Below, in pieces: positions 25,544 through 34,026 of a stretch of 64,000 bases of DNA. Source of the stretch: Ornithinimicrobium humiphilum (GTDB lineage: Bacteria; Actinomycetota; Actinomycetes; Actinomycetales; Dermatophilaceae); the NCBI RefSeq assembly GCF_006716885.1, contig NZ_VFPU01000003.1, forward strand, positions 62,001-126,000, written 5' to 3'. The position numbers and the translations under genes are program-made. Positions within the stretch are counted from its first letter, which is position 1; every line of letters begins with the position of its first letter. The notes under the pieces are model-generated. The model ran no database searches. It saw nothing but the letters and a program-made list of their open reading frames with translations, and was not told the origin of the DNA.

Positions 25544-25930
25544 TCACCGGGCGGCAGAGAGCGTCAGCACGCACAGGCTGTCCACCTCGGCGAGCACGTC
25601 GTGGCGCGCGTCGGGGATCGCGTGCAGCGACCCGGCGGGCAGCCGCCACGACGCACCGGCCGTGCTCAGCACCACCTCGCCGGTCAGGCAGAGCAGCGAG
25701 GCCGGGCCGGGGGCGTCGTGCTCGGGCAGGCCACCGCCGGCGGGCAGCGCGAGCAGGACGACGTTCTGCCCGGGCTGCCGCACGACCGAGCGCACCGCAC
25801 GCCCGCGCCCCTGCACGCGGGCCTGCTCCAGCAGCCGCTCGCCCTCGACGAGCAGGTCGACGACCCGCGAGGCGTCGTCCTCGACCGGGGTGAGCTCGCC
25901 GAGCACCGGGTGGCCGGAGGGCCCCGTCAC
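25544..25930 (-). CDS. Small cupin-like protein coupled to narI
   Basis: 128 residues. The C-terminal half shows a cupin barrel pattern: LPEHDAPGPASLLCLTGEVV, then LPAGSLHAIPDARHDVLAE. The His/Glu residues there could bind a metal, although the canonical first cupin motif is incomplete. GTG overlaps the narI stop (GTGA), indicating translational coupling. Its presence between narI and the MoeZ-type gene suggests an accessory role in nitrate reduction or in sensing a product of it, but this is only context. Function unknown. Confidence 0.7.
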   Translation of the reverse strand: MTGPSGHPVLGELTPVEDDASRVVDLLVEGERLLEQARVQGRGRAVRSVVRQPGQNVVLLALPAGGGLPEHDAPGPASLLCLTGEVVLSTAGASWRLPAGSLHAIPDARHDVLAEVDSLCVLTLSAAR

Positions 25931-26673
25931 TGGACCCGCTCCCAGCCGCGCTTCTGCGCCCGGGTGCCGGTCGCCGTGCCCGGCCGGCTGTCGCGGCTGC
26001 GGTAGACGATGTAGGGCCGGGTCAGGTAGCCCAGCGGCGCCGAGAAGACGTGCACCAGCCGGGTGAACGGCCACATCGCCACGAGCAGGAAGGCGGCCAG
26101 CGCGTGCAGCTGGAAGCCGATCGGCGCGCCCGACATGAGCGAGGCGTCGGGCTGGAACCAGAAGACCTGACGGAACCACACCGAGACGCCCTCGCGGTAG
26201 TTGTAGTGGTCGCCGGCGATGCCCAGGTTGAGCAGGCTGCCCGCGACGGTGTTCCACATGCCGAGCACGATGACCACGCCGAGCACGGCATACATGACCT
26301 TGTCGTTGACCGTGGTCGCCCGGAAGACGGGACCGACGGTGCGGCGCCGGTAGACGAGGATCGCCAGGCCGACGAGCGCGGCGATGCCCGCGGGGATGCC
26401 GCCGGCGAGCGCCACGACGTGGTAGACCTCGTGGCTCAGCCCGGCCCCGTCGGTCCAGCTCTGCGGCACGACCAGGCCCATGAAGTGCCCGACCACGACG
26501 AAGAGCATCCCGAAGTGGAACAGCGGGCTGCCGATCCGCAGCAGCCTGTCCTCGTAGAGCTGGCTGCTGCGGGTGGTCCACCCGAACTTGTCGTAGCGGT
26601 AGCGCCAGACGTGGCCGACCACGAAGGTCGCCAGGCAGATGTACGGGAAGATCACCCAGAGGAAGGTGCTCAT
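25927..26673 (-). CDS. narI: Respiratory nitrate reductase gamma subunit (cytochrome b)
   Basis: 248 residues, five membrane helices. Heme-ligand His residues are present in FHFGMLFVVVGHFMG and in the last helices (QLHALAAFLL, TRLVHVFSAP). NarI takes electrons from quinol and passes them through two b hemes to NarH. ATG at 26673 overlaps the narJ stop, and its own stop overlaps the cupin start. Confidence 0.97.
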   Translation of the reverse strand: MSTFLWVIFPYICLATFVVGHVWRYRYDKFGWTTRSSQLYEDRLLRIGSPLFHFGMLFVVVGHFMGLVVPQSWTDGAGLSHEVYHVVALAGGIPAGIAALVGLAILVYRRRTVGPVFRATTVNDKVMYAVLGVVIVLGMWNTVAGSLLNLGIAGDHYNYREGVSVWFRQVFWFQPDASLMSGAPIGFQLHALAAFLLVAMWPFTRLVHVFSAPLGYLTRPYIVYRSRDSRPGTATGTRAQKRGWERVQ

Positions 26674-27443
26674 CGGGGGGCTCCTACGGGGATGGTGGTG
26701 CCGAGGGACTCAGGGGTGTGCGGTGCCGCACCGGCGGGCGCGCAGCCCGAGGTCGGCGGGGTGCGGAGGCCGTCGAGCGCGGGGTCGACGGCGTAGGGGC
26801 TGTCGTCGAGGCCGACCGACTCCTGCGGCGGGCCCTCGGCGATGAGCCGGGCGAGCGCCTGCTCGTCGTCGCCGTCGAGCTCGGGCAGCGTCGCCCGCAG
26901 CGCCCGCACGACGTCGAGCCACGGGGAGTCGCGCCGCTCCAGCGCGCGACGCAGCAGCTCGATGCCGACCCGGTGGTCGTTGAGCACCTTCCAGGCGGCG
27001 TCGGGCGCGACGGTTGCGCCGAACTCGAGCACGACGGGCAGGTAGTCGGGCAGCTCGCCCGCGTGCTCCCCCTCGCCCTCGAGCACGACCCCGTGGGAGC
27101 GGTAGAGCTGGGTGAACTGCACGAGCGCGACGCCGCGGTTCCGGGTGTCGCCGTGCAGGAAGTAGGTCAGGTGCAGGGCGCAGCGCCGCGTCACGTCGAA
27201 GGTGTCGACGTAGTCGCGCTGCAGCTCGGCGAGCCCGACCCGCTCGGCGTGGTCGAGGAAACGGCCCAGGGGCTCCCCGACGGTGCCGGGCAGCCCGGCC
27301 ACCACCGCGCGCAGCGCGGGCAGCTGCTCCGGCAGGCCGGCCTCGGGGTGGTCCAGGAGGAGCGAGCACAGCTGCCAGGCGTCGGCCTGCTGGTGCGCGT
27401 CGAGCGTCGGGGCGGCCTTCCGGTGGCGGCGCCAGGGCATCAT
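26670..27443 (-). CDS. narJ: Nitrate reductase assembly chaperone NarJ
   Basis: 257 residues. The conserved chaperone region RDYVDTFDVTRRCALHLTYF, followed by LHGDTRNRG, is present. NarJ inserts the molybdenum cofactor and assembles NarGH before it docks to NarI. The first of two adjacent ATGs (27443) overlaps the narH stop; a GGAGGG ribosome site lies upstream. The C-terminal ~35 residues after the helical core are Pro/Gly-rich and probably flexible. Confidence 0.95.
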   Translation of the reverse strand: MMPWRRHRKAAPTLDAHQQADAWQLCSLLLDHPEAGLPEQLPALRAVVAGLPGTVGEPLGRFLDHAERVGLAELQRDYVDTFDVTRRCALHLTYFLHGDTRNRGVALVQFTQLYRSHGVVLEGEGEHAGELPDYLPVVLEFGATVAPDAAWKVLNDHRVGIELLRRALERRDSPWLDVVRALRATLPELDGDDEQALARLIAEGPPQESVGLDDSPYAVDPALDGLRTPPTSGCAPAGAAPHTPESLGTTIPVGAPR

Positions 27444-29200
27444 GACCGCGGCCCTCCGTCGGCGCCGGCCACGTTGTCGGGCCGGGCCTGGCCGTCGTCG
27501 AGCAGCGCCTGCGGGTCGGTCGGGTCGGCCGCGGCCGTCGCCTCCCCGGCGGAGCGCTCGGGGAAGAGCCCCTCGGGCATGCCCCGCCCGTCCCAGTTGA
27601 GCAGGTTGACGCGGCCGCGCTTCTGCCCGCCGGAGACGAGCGTGGAGCCGGAGCGCTCCTGCAGCATCCGGAGGTTCTCGACCGCGACCGGGGTGACCGC
27701 GCCGCGGCCCGAACCCTCGCCGAACGGGCCGGAGGTGTCGAGCAGCTCGTCGTCGAAGGAGCTGACCGGGCAGTCGGTCGCCAGCTCCTCGAGGGCGTGC
27801 GCCTGCTCGCCGTGGGCCGTCGGGATGACGTAGCGGTCGCCGTACTTGGCGATCGCCAGCAGGCGGAACATCTCGTACATCTCCTCCTCGGTCATGCCGA
27901 CCGCCTCGGGGATGTGCGCCTGCGGGTCGCGGCCCAGGTTGATGTCGCGCATGTAGGAGCGCATCGCGGCCAGGCGCCGCAGCACCGCCTCGACCGGCGC
28001 GGTGGCGCCGGCGGTGAAGAGGTTGGCGAGGTACTCGACCGGGATGCGCAGGGCCTCGATCGCCGCGAAGAGGTTGTCCTTGTCCTCGGCGTCGTGCCCG
28101 GTGTCCTTGATGACGTCGACGACGGGAGACAGCGGCGGGATGTACCAGACCATCGGCATGGTGCGGTACTCCGGGTGCAGCGGCAGCGCCACCTTGTAGT
28201 CGTTGATCAGCCGCAGCACGGGCGAGCGCTTGGCGGCGTCCACCCAGTCCTGCGGGATGCCGGCCCGCAGCGCCTCGCGCTCGACCTCGGGGTCGCGCGG
28301 GTCGAGGAAGACCGAGCGCTGCGCCTCGTAGAGGTCGTGCTCGTCCTCGACGGCCGCGGCCTCCAGCACGCGGTCCGCGTCGTAGAGCATCAGGCCGATG
28401 TAGCGCAGCCGGCCCACGCAGGTCTCCGCGCACACGGTCGGGATGCCGACCTCGATGCGGGGGTAGCAGAAGGTGCACTTCTCGGCCTTGCCGGTCTTGT
28501 GGTTGAAGTAGACCTTCTTGTAGGGGCAGCCGGTCACGCACATCCGCCAGCCGCGGCAGCGGTCCTGGTCGACGAGGACGATGCCGTCCTCCTCGCGCTT
28601 GTAGATCGCGCCGGAGGGGCAGGACGCGGCGCAGCTGGGGTTGAGGCAGTGCTCGCAGATGCGCGGCAGGTAGAACATGAAGGTCTGCTCGAACTCGAGC
28701 TTGACCTTGTCCTCGAGGCCCTTGAGCATCGGGTCCTTGACCGCGTGCTCCTGCGAGCCGCCGAGGTCGTCGTCCCAGTTGGCCGACCACTCGATGTTGA
28801 TCTGCTTGCCCGAGATGAGCGAGCGCGGGACGGCCACCGGGAAGGTGTCCTGCGCCGGCGCGTTGAGCAGCGTCTCGTAGTCGTAGGTCCAGGGCTCGTA
28901 GTAGTCCTGGATCGAGGGCATCTTGGGGTTGGAGAAGATCGTCAGCAGCTTGTTGATCCGGCCGCCCCCGCGCAGCTTGAGCCGCCCGTTGTCGGTGCGG
29001 ATCCAGCCGCCCTTCCACTGCTCCTGGTCCTCGTAGCCGCGGGGGTAGCCCAGCCCCGGCCGCGTCTCGACGTTGTTGAACCAGACGTACTCCATACCCT
29101 GGCGGTTGGTCCACGCCTGCTTGCAGGTCACCGAGCAGGTGTGGCACCCGATGCACTTGTCCAGGTTCATGACCATCGCCATCTGGGCCATCACGCGCAT
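27440..29200 (-). CDS. narH: Respiratory nitrate reductase beta subunit (Fe-S)
   Basis: 586 residues with four cysteine clusters: CIGCHTCSVTCK (from Cys16), CEHCLNPSCAASCP, CRGWRMCVTGCP and CTFCYPRIEVGIPTVC. In the third, Trp replaces one Cys, the usual NarH feature that makes a 3Fe-4S centre. NarH wires NarG to the NarI hemes. The ATG at 29200 is preceded by AGGAG at 8 bases, and 35 bases separate it from the narG stop. The ~80-residue C-terminal extension past the core is typical of gram-positive NarH. Confidence 0.97.
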   Translation of the reverse strand: MRVMAQMAMVMNLDKCIGCHTCSVTCKQAWTNRQGMEYVWFNNVETRPGLGYPRGYEDQEQWKGGWIRTDNGRLKLRGGGRINKLLTIFSNPKMPSIQDYYEPWTYDYETLLNAPAQDTFPVAVPRSLISGKQINIEWSANWDDDLGGSQEHAVKDPMLKGLEDKVKLEFEQTFMFYLPRICEHCLNPSCAASCPSGAIYKREEDGIVLVDQDRCRGWRMCVTGCPYKKVYFNHKTGKAEKCTFCYPRIEVGIPTVCAETCVGRLRYIGLMLYDADRVLEAAAVEDEHDLYEAQRSVFLDPRDPEVEREALRAGIPQDWVDAAKRSPVLRLINDYKVALPLHPEYRTMPMVWYIPPLSPVVDVIKDTGHDAEDKDNLFAAIEALRIPVEYLANLFTAGATAPVEAVLRRLAAMRSYMRDINLGRDPQAHIPEAVGMTEEEMYEMFRLLAIAKYGDRYVIPTAHGEQAHALEELATDCPVSSFDDELLDTSGPFGEGSGRGAVTPVAVENLRMLQERSGSTLVSGGQKRGRVNLLNWDGRGMPEGLFPERSAGEATAAADPTDPQALLDDGQARPDNVAGADGGPRS

Positions 29201-29235
29201 GTTCGTCGCTCCTGTATGTGGTGGGGCCGGGGCGG

Positions 29236-32200
29236 TCAGTAGGTCACCGGGGCGGTGCGACGGCGGATGACCGTCACCTCGTCGCGGTTGCTGCCGATGG
29301 GGCCGATGTAGTTGAAGAAGTAGGAGAGCTGCGCGTAGCCGCCCACGAGGTGGCTCGGCTTGAGCAGGATCCGCGTCAGGCTGTTGTGGATGCCGCCGCG
29401 CTTGTCGTTGGTCTCGGTGCGGGGCACGTCGATGAGCCGGTCCTGGGCGTGGTGCATGAAGACCGTGCCCTCGGGCATCCGGTGGCTGACCACGGCGCGG
29501 CAGGCGACGACGCCGTTGCGGTTGACCGCCTCGATCCAGTCGTTGTCGCGGACCCCGATCTTGGCCGCGTCGACGTCGGACATCCAGATCGTCTGCCCGC
29601 CGCGGGAGAGCGAGAGCATGAAGAGGTTGTCCTGGTACTCGCTGTGGATCGACCACTTGTTGTGCGGGGTCAGGTAGCGCACCGAGACCGCGACGGCACC
29701 CTCGTGGTCGCTCTGCGAGCCGAGCGGGGCCTCGCCGAAGAGCGTGGTCATGTTGAGCGGCGGCCGGTAGGTCGGCAGCGACTCGCCCATCCCCTGCACC
29801 CAGTCGTGGTCGAGGTAGAAGTGCTGCCGGCCGGTCAGGGTGTGGAACGGCTTGGAGCGCTCGACGTTGATGGTGAAGGGCGCGTAGCGGCGGCCGCCGC
29901 TCTCCGAGCCCGACCATTCCGGGGAGGTGATGACCGGCACCGGCGCGGCCTGGGTGTCGGCGAAGGTGATCTGCTTGCCCTCGTGCTCGGCCGACAGGTC
30001 GTGCAGCTGGGTGCCGGTCCGCTTCTCCAGGAACCGGAAGCCCTGGGTGGCGAGGTGGCCGTTGCTCACGCCCGACAGGTGCATGATCGCGTCGGCGACC
30101 TGCACGTCGGTCTCCAGCCGTGGCTGGCCGGCGCCGGGGCCGGAGGCGACGGTGCCGTGGCGCTGGCGGAGCAGGTCGACCTCGCGGCCCACCTGGTAGG
30201 CGACACCCTTGGTGACCATGCCGACCTTCTCCAGCAGCGGTCCGATCGAGGTCATCTTGGCGTAGACCGCGGGGTAGTCGCGCTCGACCTGGGCGACGAC
30301 GGGGAGCGTCTTGCCGGGCACCGCCTCGACCTCGCCGTCGCGCCAGTCGAGGACCCGCCCGTGGACCGTGGCCATGGCCTCGGGGGTGTCGTGCCACAGC
30401 GGCTTGGTGACGACGTCGGTGCGGGTGCCGAGGTGGTCCTCGGCCAGCTCGGAGAACCGGCGCGCGATGGCCTTCCACGCCTCCCAGTCGCTCTTGGCCT
30501 GCCACGGCGGGGCGATCGCCGGGTTGAAGGAGTGGATGAACGGGTGCATGTCCGTGGTGTTGAGGTCGTGCTTCTCGTACCAGGTGGCGGCGGGGAGCAC
30601 GACGTCGGAGAACAGCGTGGAGCTCGTCATCCGGAAGTCGAGGGTGAGCAGCAGGTCGAGCTTGCCCTCCAGGGCCCGCTCCGGCCAGACGACGTCGCGG
30701 GGGCGCAGCTCGGGCGGCGCCTCGCTGGCCCGCACCGCGTTGTCGGTGCCGAGCAGGTGCTTGAGGAAGTACTCGTTGCCCTTGGCGGAGGAGCCGAGCA
30801 GGTTGGAGCGCCACAGCGCGAGGACTCGCGGGTGGTTCTCGGGGTTCTCCGGGTCCTCGACGGCGAAGCGCAGCGTGCCGTCCTGCAGGGAGCGGGCGAC
30901 GTAGTCCGGCGCCGGCATCCCGGCCTGGGCCGCCTCGTCGGCGACGTCCAGGGAGCTGCGGTCGAACTGCGGGTAGGACGGGGTCCACCCCAGGCGGACC
31001 GACTGCGCCAGCAGGTCCATCGTCGCCCGGCCCGCGAAGGCGCCGGTCCCGCCGTTGACCCCGTCGGTGTCGAAGGTGTCGTAGCGGTACTGGCTGGTGT
31101 GGACGTACCAGTAGGCGGTCTGGTTCATGTGCCGCGGCGGCCGGGCCCAGTCGAGCGCGAAGGCCAGGTGCTGGAAGCCCATGATCGGCCGGACCTTCTC
31201 CTGGCCGACGTAGTGCGCCCAGCCGCCGCCGTTGCGACCCTGGCAGCCGGTGATCGAGGTGAGCACCAGGAGCGCACGGTAGATCTGGTCGGAGTGGTAC
31301 CAGTGGTTGATGCCGGCGCCCATGAGGATCATGCCGCGGCCCTGGCTGTCGATGGCGTTCTGCGCCCACTCCCGGGCCAGGCGCACGATCTGCTCCTCCG
31401 GGACGCCGGTGACCTGGGCGGCCCAGGCCGGCGTGGCCGGTGCGGACGGGTCGTCGTAGCCGGTCGGCCACGCCCCCGGCAGGCCCTCGCGGCCGACGCC
31501 GTAGTGGGCGAGCAGCAGGTCCAGCACGGTGGTGACCAGACGGTCGCCGACCCGGCGGACCGGGACGCCGCGGCGCTCCAGGACCTGGTGGCCCTCGAGG
31601 TTGTCGAAGCGCGGCAGCGCCACCTCGACCGCGCCGTCGGCGACGCCGTGGAGGGTGAGCACCGGGCGCAGGTCGCCGAGCTCGAGGTTCCAGCGGCCCA
31701 GGCCCTCGTCGCCGAAGCGGTGGCCGAGGGTGCCGTTGGGGATCGCGATCTCCCCGGTCGCCCCGTCGAGCACGGCGGGCTTCCACATGGCGTTCTCGCT
31801 GCCCGACTCCGGGTGGTCCGGCAGGTCGCCGGCGACGAGGAACTTGCCGGGCCGGTAGCTGCCGTCGTCGGCCTCGTCGAGGGTGACGAGGAAGGGCAGG
31901 TCGGTGAAGCGCTGGTTGTAGTCGGTGAAGAAGTCGACCTGCCGGTCGGCGAAGAACTCCCGCAGGACGACGTGCCCCATCCCCATCGCGAGCGCGCCGT
32001 CGGTGCCGGGCGCGGCGGCGACCCACTCGTCGGCGAACTTGACGTTCTCGGCGTAGTCGGGGGCGACGGCGATGACCTTCTGCCCCCGGTAGCGCGCCTC
32101 GGTCATCCAGTGGGCGTCGGGGGTCCGGGTGAGCGGGACGTTGGAGCCCCACATGATGAGGTAGCCGGCGTCCCACCAGTCACCGGACTCGGGCACGTCG

Positions 32201-32943
32201 GTCTGGTCGCCGAACATCTGCGGGGAGGCGTTGGGCAGGTCGGCGTACCAGTCGTAGAAGGACAGCATCGGGGCGCCGACGAGCTCGTGGAAGCGGGCGC
32301 CGGAGGCGTAGGAGACGGGCGACATCGCGGGGATCGGCGAGAAGCCGGCGATCCGGTCGGGCCCGTAGCGCTTGACCGTGTAGACGTAGGCCGCGGCGAC
32401 GAGGTCGACGACCTCCTCCCAGCTGGCGCGCATCAGCCCGCCCTTGCCGCGGGCCGACTTGTAGGTGCGCACGCGCTCCTCGTCCTGGACGATCGAGGCC
32501 CAGGCCAGCACGGGGTCGCCGTACTCCTCCCGGGCGGCGCGGAACATCTCCAGGAGCACCCCGCGGACGTAGGGATAGCGCACCCGCGTCGGGCTGTAGG
32601 TGTACCAGGAGAAGGCGGCCCCGCGGGGGCACCCGCGGGGCTCGTACTCGGGGCGGTCGGCGCCGGCCGAGGGGTAGTCGGTCTGCTGCGCCTCCCAGGT
32701 GATGATCCCGTCCTTGACGTAGACCTTCCACGAGCAGGACCCGGTGCAGTTGACGCCGTGCGTGGAGCGGACCACCTTGTCGTGGCTCCAGCGGTCGCGG
32801 TAGAAGGCGTCACCGGAGCGGCCACCCTCCAGGCGCAGCGTGCGCCGGTCGTCGGAGACGGTCCCCCGGGTGAAGAACCGGCGGGTGCCGACGAGAGCGT
32901 CGCTGAGGGGGCCGTCGAGGCGCGGGGTCGATACGTCACTCAT
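29236..32943 (-). CDS. narG: Respiratory nitrate reductase alpha subunit (Mo-bisMGD)
   Basis: 1235 residues. The N-terminal FeS ligands are His62, Cys66, Cys70 (HGVNCTGSC) and Cys105. The stretch YDWYADLPNASPQMFGDQTD holds the Asp that coordinates molybdenum in NarG. It reduces nitrate to nitrite on the cytoplasmic side with two electrons from NarH. There is no Tat signal, as expected for membrane-bound Nar. ATG overlaps the stop of the upstream regulator (ATGA), and AGGAG lies 9 bases upstream. Confidence 0.98.
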   Translation of the reverse strand: MSDVSTPRLDGPLSDALVGTRRFFTRGTVSDDRRTLRLEGGRSGDAFYRDRWSHDKVVRSTHGVNCTGSCSWKVYVKDGIITWEAQQTDYPSAGADRPEYEPRGCPRGAAFSWYTYSPTRVRYPYVRGVLLEMFRAAREEYGDPVLAWASIVQDEERVRTYKSARGKGGLMRASWEEVVDLVAAAYVYTVKRYGPDRIAGFSPIPAMSPVSYASGARFHELVGAPMLSFYDWYADLPNASPQMFGDQTDVPESGDWWDAGYLIMWGSNVPLTRTPDAHWMTEARYRGQKVIAVAPDYAENVKFADEWVAAAPGTDGALAMGMGHVVLREFFADRQVDFFTDYNQRFTDLPFLVTLDEADDGSYRPGKFLVAGDLPDHPESGSENAMWKPAVLDGATGEIAIPNGTLGHRFGDEGLGRWNLELGDLRPVLTLHGVADGAVEVALPRFDNLEGHQVLERRGVPVRRVGDRLVTTVLDLLLAHYGVGREGLPGAWPTGYDDPSAPATPAWAAQVTGVPEEQIVRLAREWAQNAIDSQGRGMILMGAGINHWYHSDQIYRALLVLTSITGCQGRNGGGWAHYVGQEKVRPIMGFQHLAFALDWARPPRHMNQTAYWYVHTSQYRYDTFDTDGVNGGTGAFAGRATMDLLAQSVRLGWTPSYPQFDRSSLDVADEAAQAGMPAPDYVARSLQDGTLRFAVEDPENPENHPRVLALWRSNLLGSSAKGNEYFLKHLLGTDNAVRASEAPPELRPRDVVWPERALEGKLDLLLTLDFRMTSSTLFSDVVLPAATWYEKHDLNTTDMHPFIHSFNPAIAPPWQAKSDWEAWKAIARRFSELAEDHLGTRTDVVTKPLWHDTPEAMATVHGRVLDWRDGEVEAVPGKTLPVVAQVERDYPAVYAKMTSIGPLLEKVGMVTKGVAYQVGREVDLLRQRHGTVASGPGAGQPRLETDVQVADAIMHLSGVSNGHLATQGFRFLEKRTGTQLHDLSAEHEGKQITFADTQAAPVPVITSPEWSGSESGGRRYAPFTINVERSKPFHTLTGRQHFYLDHDWVQGMGESLPTYRPPLNMTTLFGEAPLGSQSDHEGAVAVSVRYLTPHNKWSIHSEYQDNLFMLSLSRGGQTIWMSDVDAAKIGVRDNDWIEAVNRNGVVACRAVVSHRMPEGTVFMHHAQDRLIDVPRTETNDKRGGIHNSLTRILLKPSHLVGGYAQLSYFFNYIGPIGSNRDEVTVIRRRTAPVTY

Positions 32944-33764
32944 CGGGGGGTCTCCTGGTCGGTGCCGGTGGGCAGGGGCTCGGTCGGATTGGTGGGTCGG
33001 TCGGAGGGGCGGTCGCGGTCGCGCCGCAGGTGGGCCTGGCAGGTGCGCGGCCCGGTGAACGGCTGGAGCGTCACCCGGGCGCCGGACTCGCCGGCCATCT
33101 CGAGGGCCCCGCGCAGCAGCCCGCGGTGGACGCCGCAGACCACCTCCGGGCGCACACGGGCGAGGTCGAGGAAGGGGCAGTCGCGCAGCACGAGGTGGGC
33201 GTCACCCTGCCGGCCGTCGACCTCGAGGTCCGGGAAGTAGCCCCACTCCTCGAGCAGGTCGACGACCCCGCCGACGGCGGCCAGCCACTCGCCGGTCGTG
33301 GCGGCCGGTGCGGCCTCTCCCCGCGGCCCCGTCACGTCGGGCACGACACCCAGGCGCTCGCGGACCCAGCGCCGACCGGCCTCCTCGGGGGTGGGCGTCT
33401 CCCCCGCCGGGTCCAGCGCGCCGGCCAGCAGCCCGGCGAGCACCTGGTAGGGGCCCACCTGCGGCGCGCTCTCGACCGGCACCTCCTCCCGCGCGACGAA
33501 GTAGCGCTTGGAAGGCCGCCCGACGCGTCCCGCCCGCACGAAGTGCGCCTCGACGAGGCCGCCCGCGACGAGCTGGTCGAGGTGGAAACGCACGGTGGTC
33601 GCATGCAGCCCCAGGACCTCGCCGAGCTCGGCCGCGGTCATCCCGCTCGAGCGCGTGGGCTGGCCCTCGAGGGCCAGCCGGGGCAGCGCGGCGAGGTGCT
33701 CGACGATCCTGCGCCGCACGGCCGAGGCGAGCAGGGAGGCCCTGCCGTCCACCGAGTTCGTCAT
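32940..33764 (-). CDS. HTH regulator with putative Fe-S cysteine cluster, first gene of the nar operon
   Basis: 274 residues. An N-terminal winged HTH (about 10-90, core TAAELGEVLGLHATTVRFHL) resembles the ArsR/DeoR-like fold of SufR. The C-terminal half contains Cys196, Cys210, His213, Cys242 and His245, in a spacing (C-x13-C-x2-H, then C-x2-H) reminiscent of Fe-S-binding SufR-type regulators. It may sense oxygen, NO or Fe-S status and control the divergent nar/narK promoters. ATG 33764 is chosen for AAGGA at 8 bases; a GTG 33 bases upstream is less likely. Its stop overlaps the narG start, so regulator and enzyme are translationally coupled. DNA target and cofactor are inferred. Confidence 0.78.
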   Translation of the reverse strand: MTNSVDGRASLLASAVRRRIVEHLAALPRLALEGQPTRSSGMTAAELGEVLGLHATTVRFHLDQLVAGGLVEAHFVRAGRVGRPSKRYFVAREEVPVESAPQVGPYQVLAGLLAGALDPAGETPTPEEAGRRWVRERLGVVPDVTGPRGEAAPAATTGEWLAAVGGVVDLLEEWGYFPDLEVDGRQGDAHLVLRDCPFLDLARVRPEVVCGVHRGLLRGALEMAGESGARVTLQPFTGPRTCQAHLRRDRDRPSDRPTNPTEPLPTGTDQETPR

Positions 33765-33813
33765 GTCGAGGGTCCTTTTGGATGAGCGGTTGCGCACAAT
33801 CTAGGGCTGCCGT

Positions 33814-33839
33814 CCGGGGGTGGCAACTACCTCCCCCGG
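33814..33839 (-). promoter_or_regulatory. Inverted repeat in the 5' leader of the nar operon
   Basis: CCGGGGG-T-GG (33814-33823) and CC-T-CCCCCGG (33830-33839) form 9 pairs with one T-T mismatch around CAACTA. It would fall at the very 5' end of the leader if the proposed promoter at 33853-33881 is right. Could be an operator or a transcript-stabilising hairpin. Confidence 0.4.
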
Positions 33840-33852
33840 GCGTCGGCCCGGA

Positions 33853-33881
33853 ACTATCCTACGAGTGTCGTCGCAGGTCAA
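33853..33881 (-). promoter_or_regulatory. Proposed promoter of the regulator-nar operon
   Basis: Read on the minus strand: TTGACC (33881-33876), 17-base spacer, GATAGT (33858-33853). The -35 matches the consensus in 5 of 6 positions and the -10 in 4 of 6. The regulator ATG lies about 90 bases downstream. No FNR-type TTGAT-N4-ATCAA site was found. Confidence 0.5.
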
Positions 33882-33954
33882 ACCCGGTTATAAGAGCAAC
33901 CTTCCGTGCCGTAAATCAGCACGGGGCCATCCGCCCGGGCGGTTGTCCGCAGCA

Positions 33955-33974
33955 TACTCCTACGCGGTGTAGGA
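33955..33974 (+). promoter_or_regulatory. TCCTAC palindrome upstream of narK
   Basis: TCCTAC (33958-33963), spacer GCGGT, GTAGGA (33969-33974) is a perfect inverted repeat about 55 bases before the first narK start. A further half-site ATCCTAC sits at 33856-33862, overlapping the proposed leftward promoter. The shared motif suggests one regulator acting on both divergent transcripts. An AT-rich TATAAG at 33889-33894 could be a rightward -10. Confidence 0.4.
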
Positions 33975-34026
33975 TCACACTCGGCAGCCATTTCGATGAT
34001 CTTTATCCTCCAAATCAGGAGCGCAG

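Noticed and set aside
27440..33240. Very long open frames on both strands across narG-narH (one over 1300 codons antisense, one extending narH upstream through narG)
   Set aside because: They are products of high GC content: composition is Arg/Gly/Ala/Asp-rich without domains and they lie over real, motif-bearing nar genes.
33780..34026. FNR-type binding site in the nar control region
   Set aside because: No TTGAT-N4-ATCAA-like sequence is present; only TCCTAC dyads and a GC-rich repeat were found.
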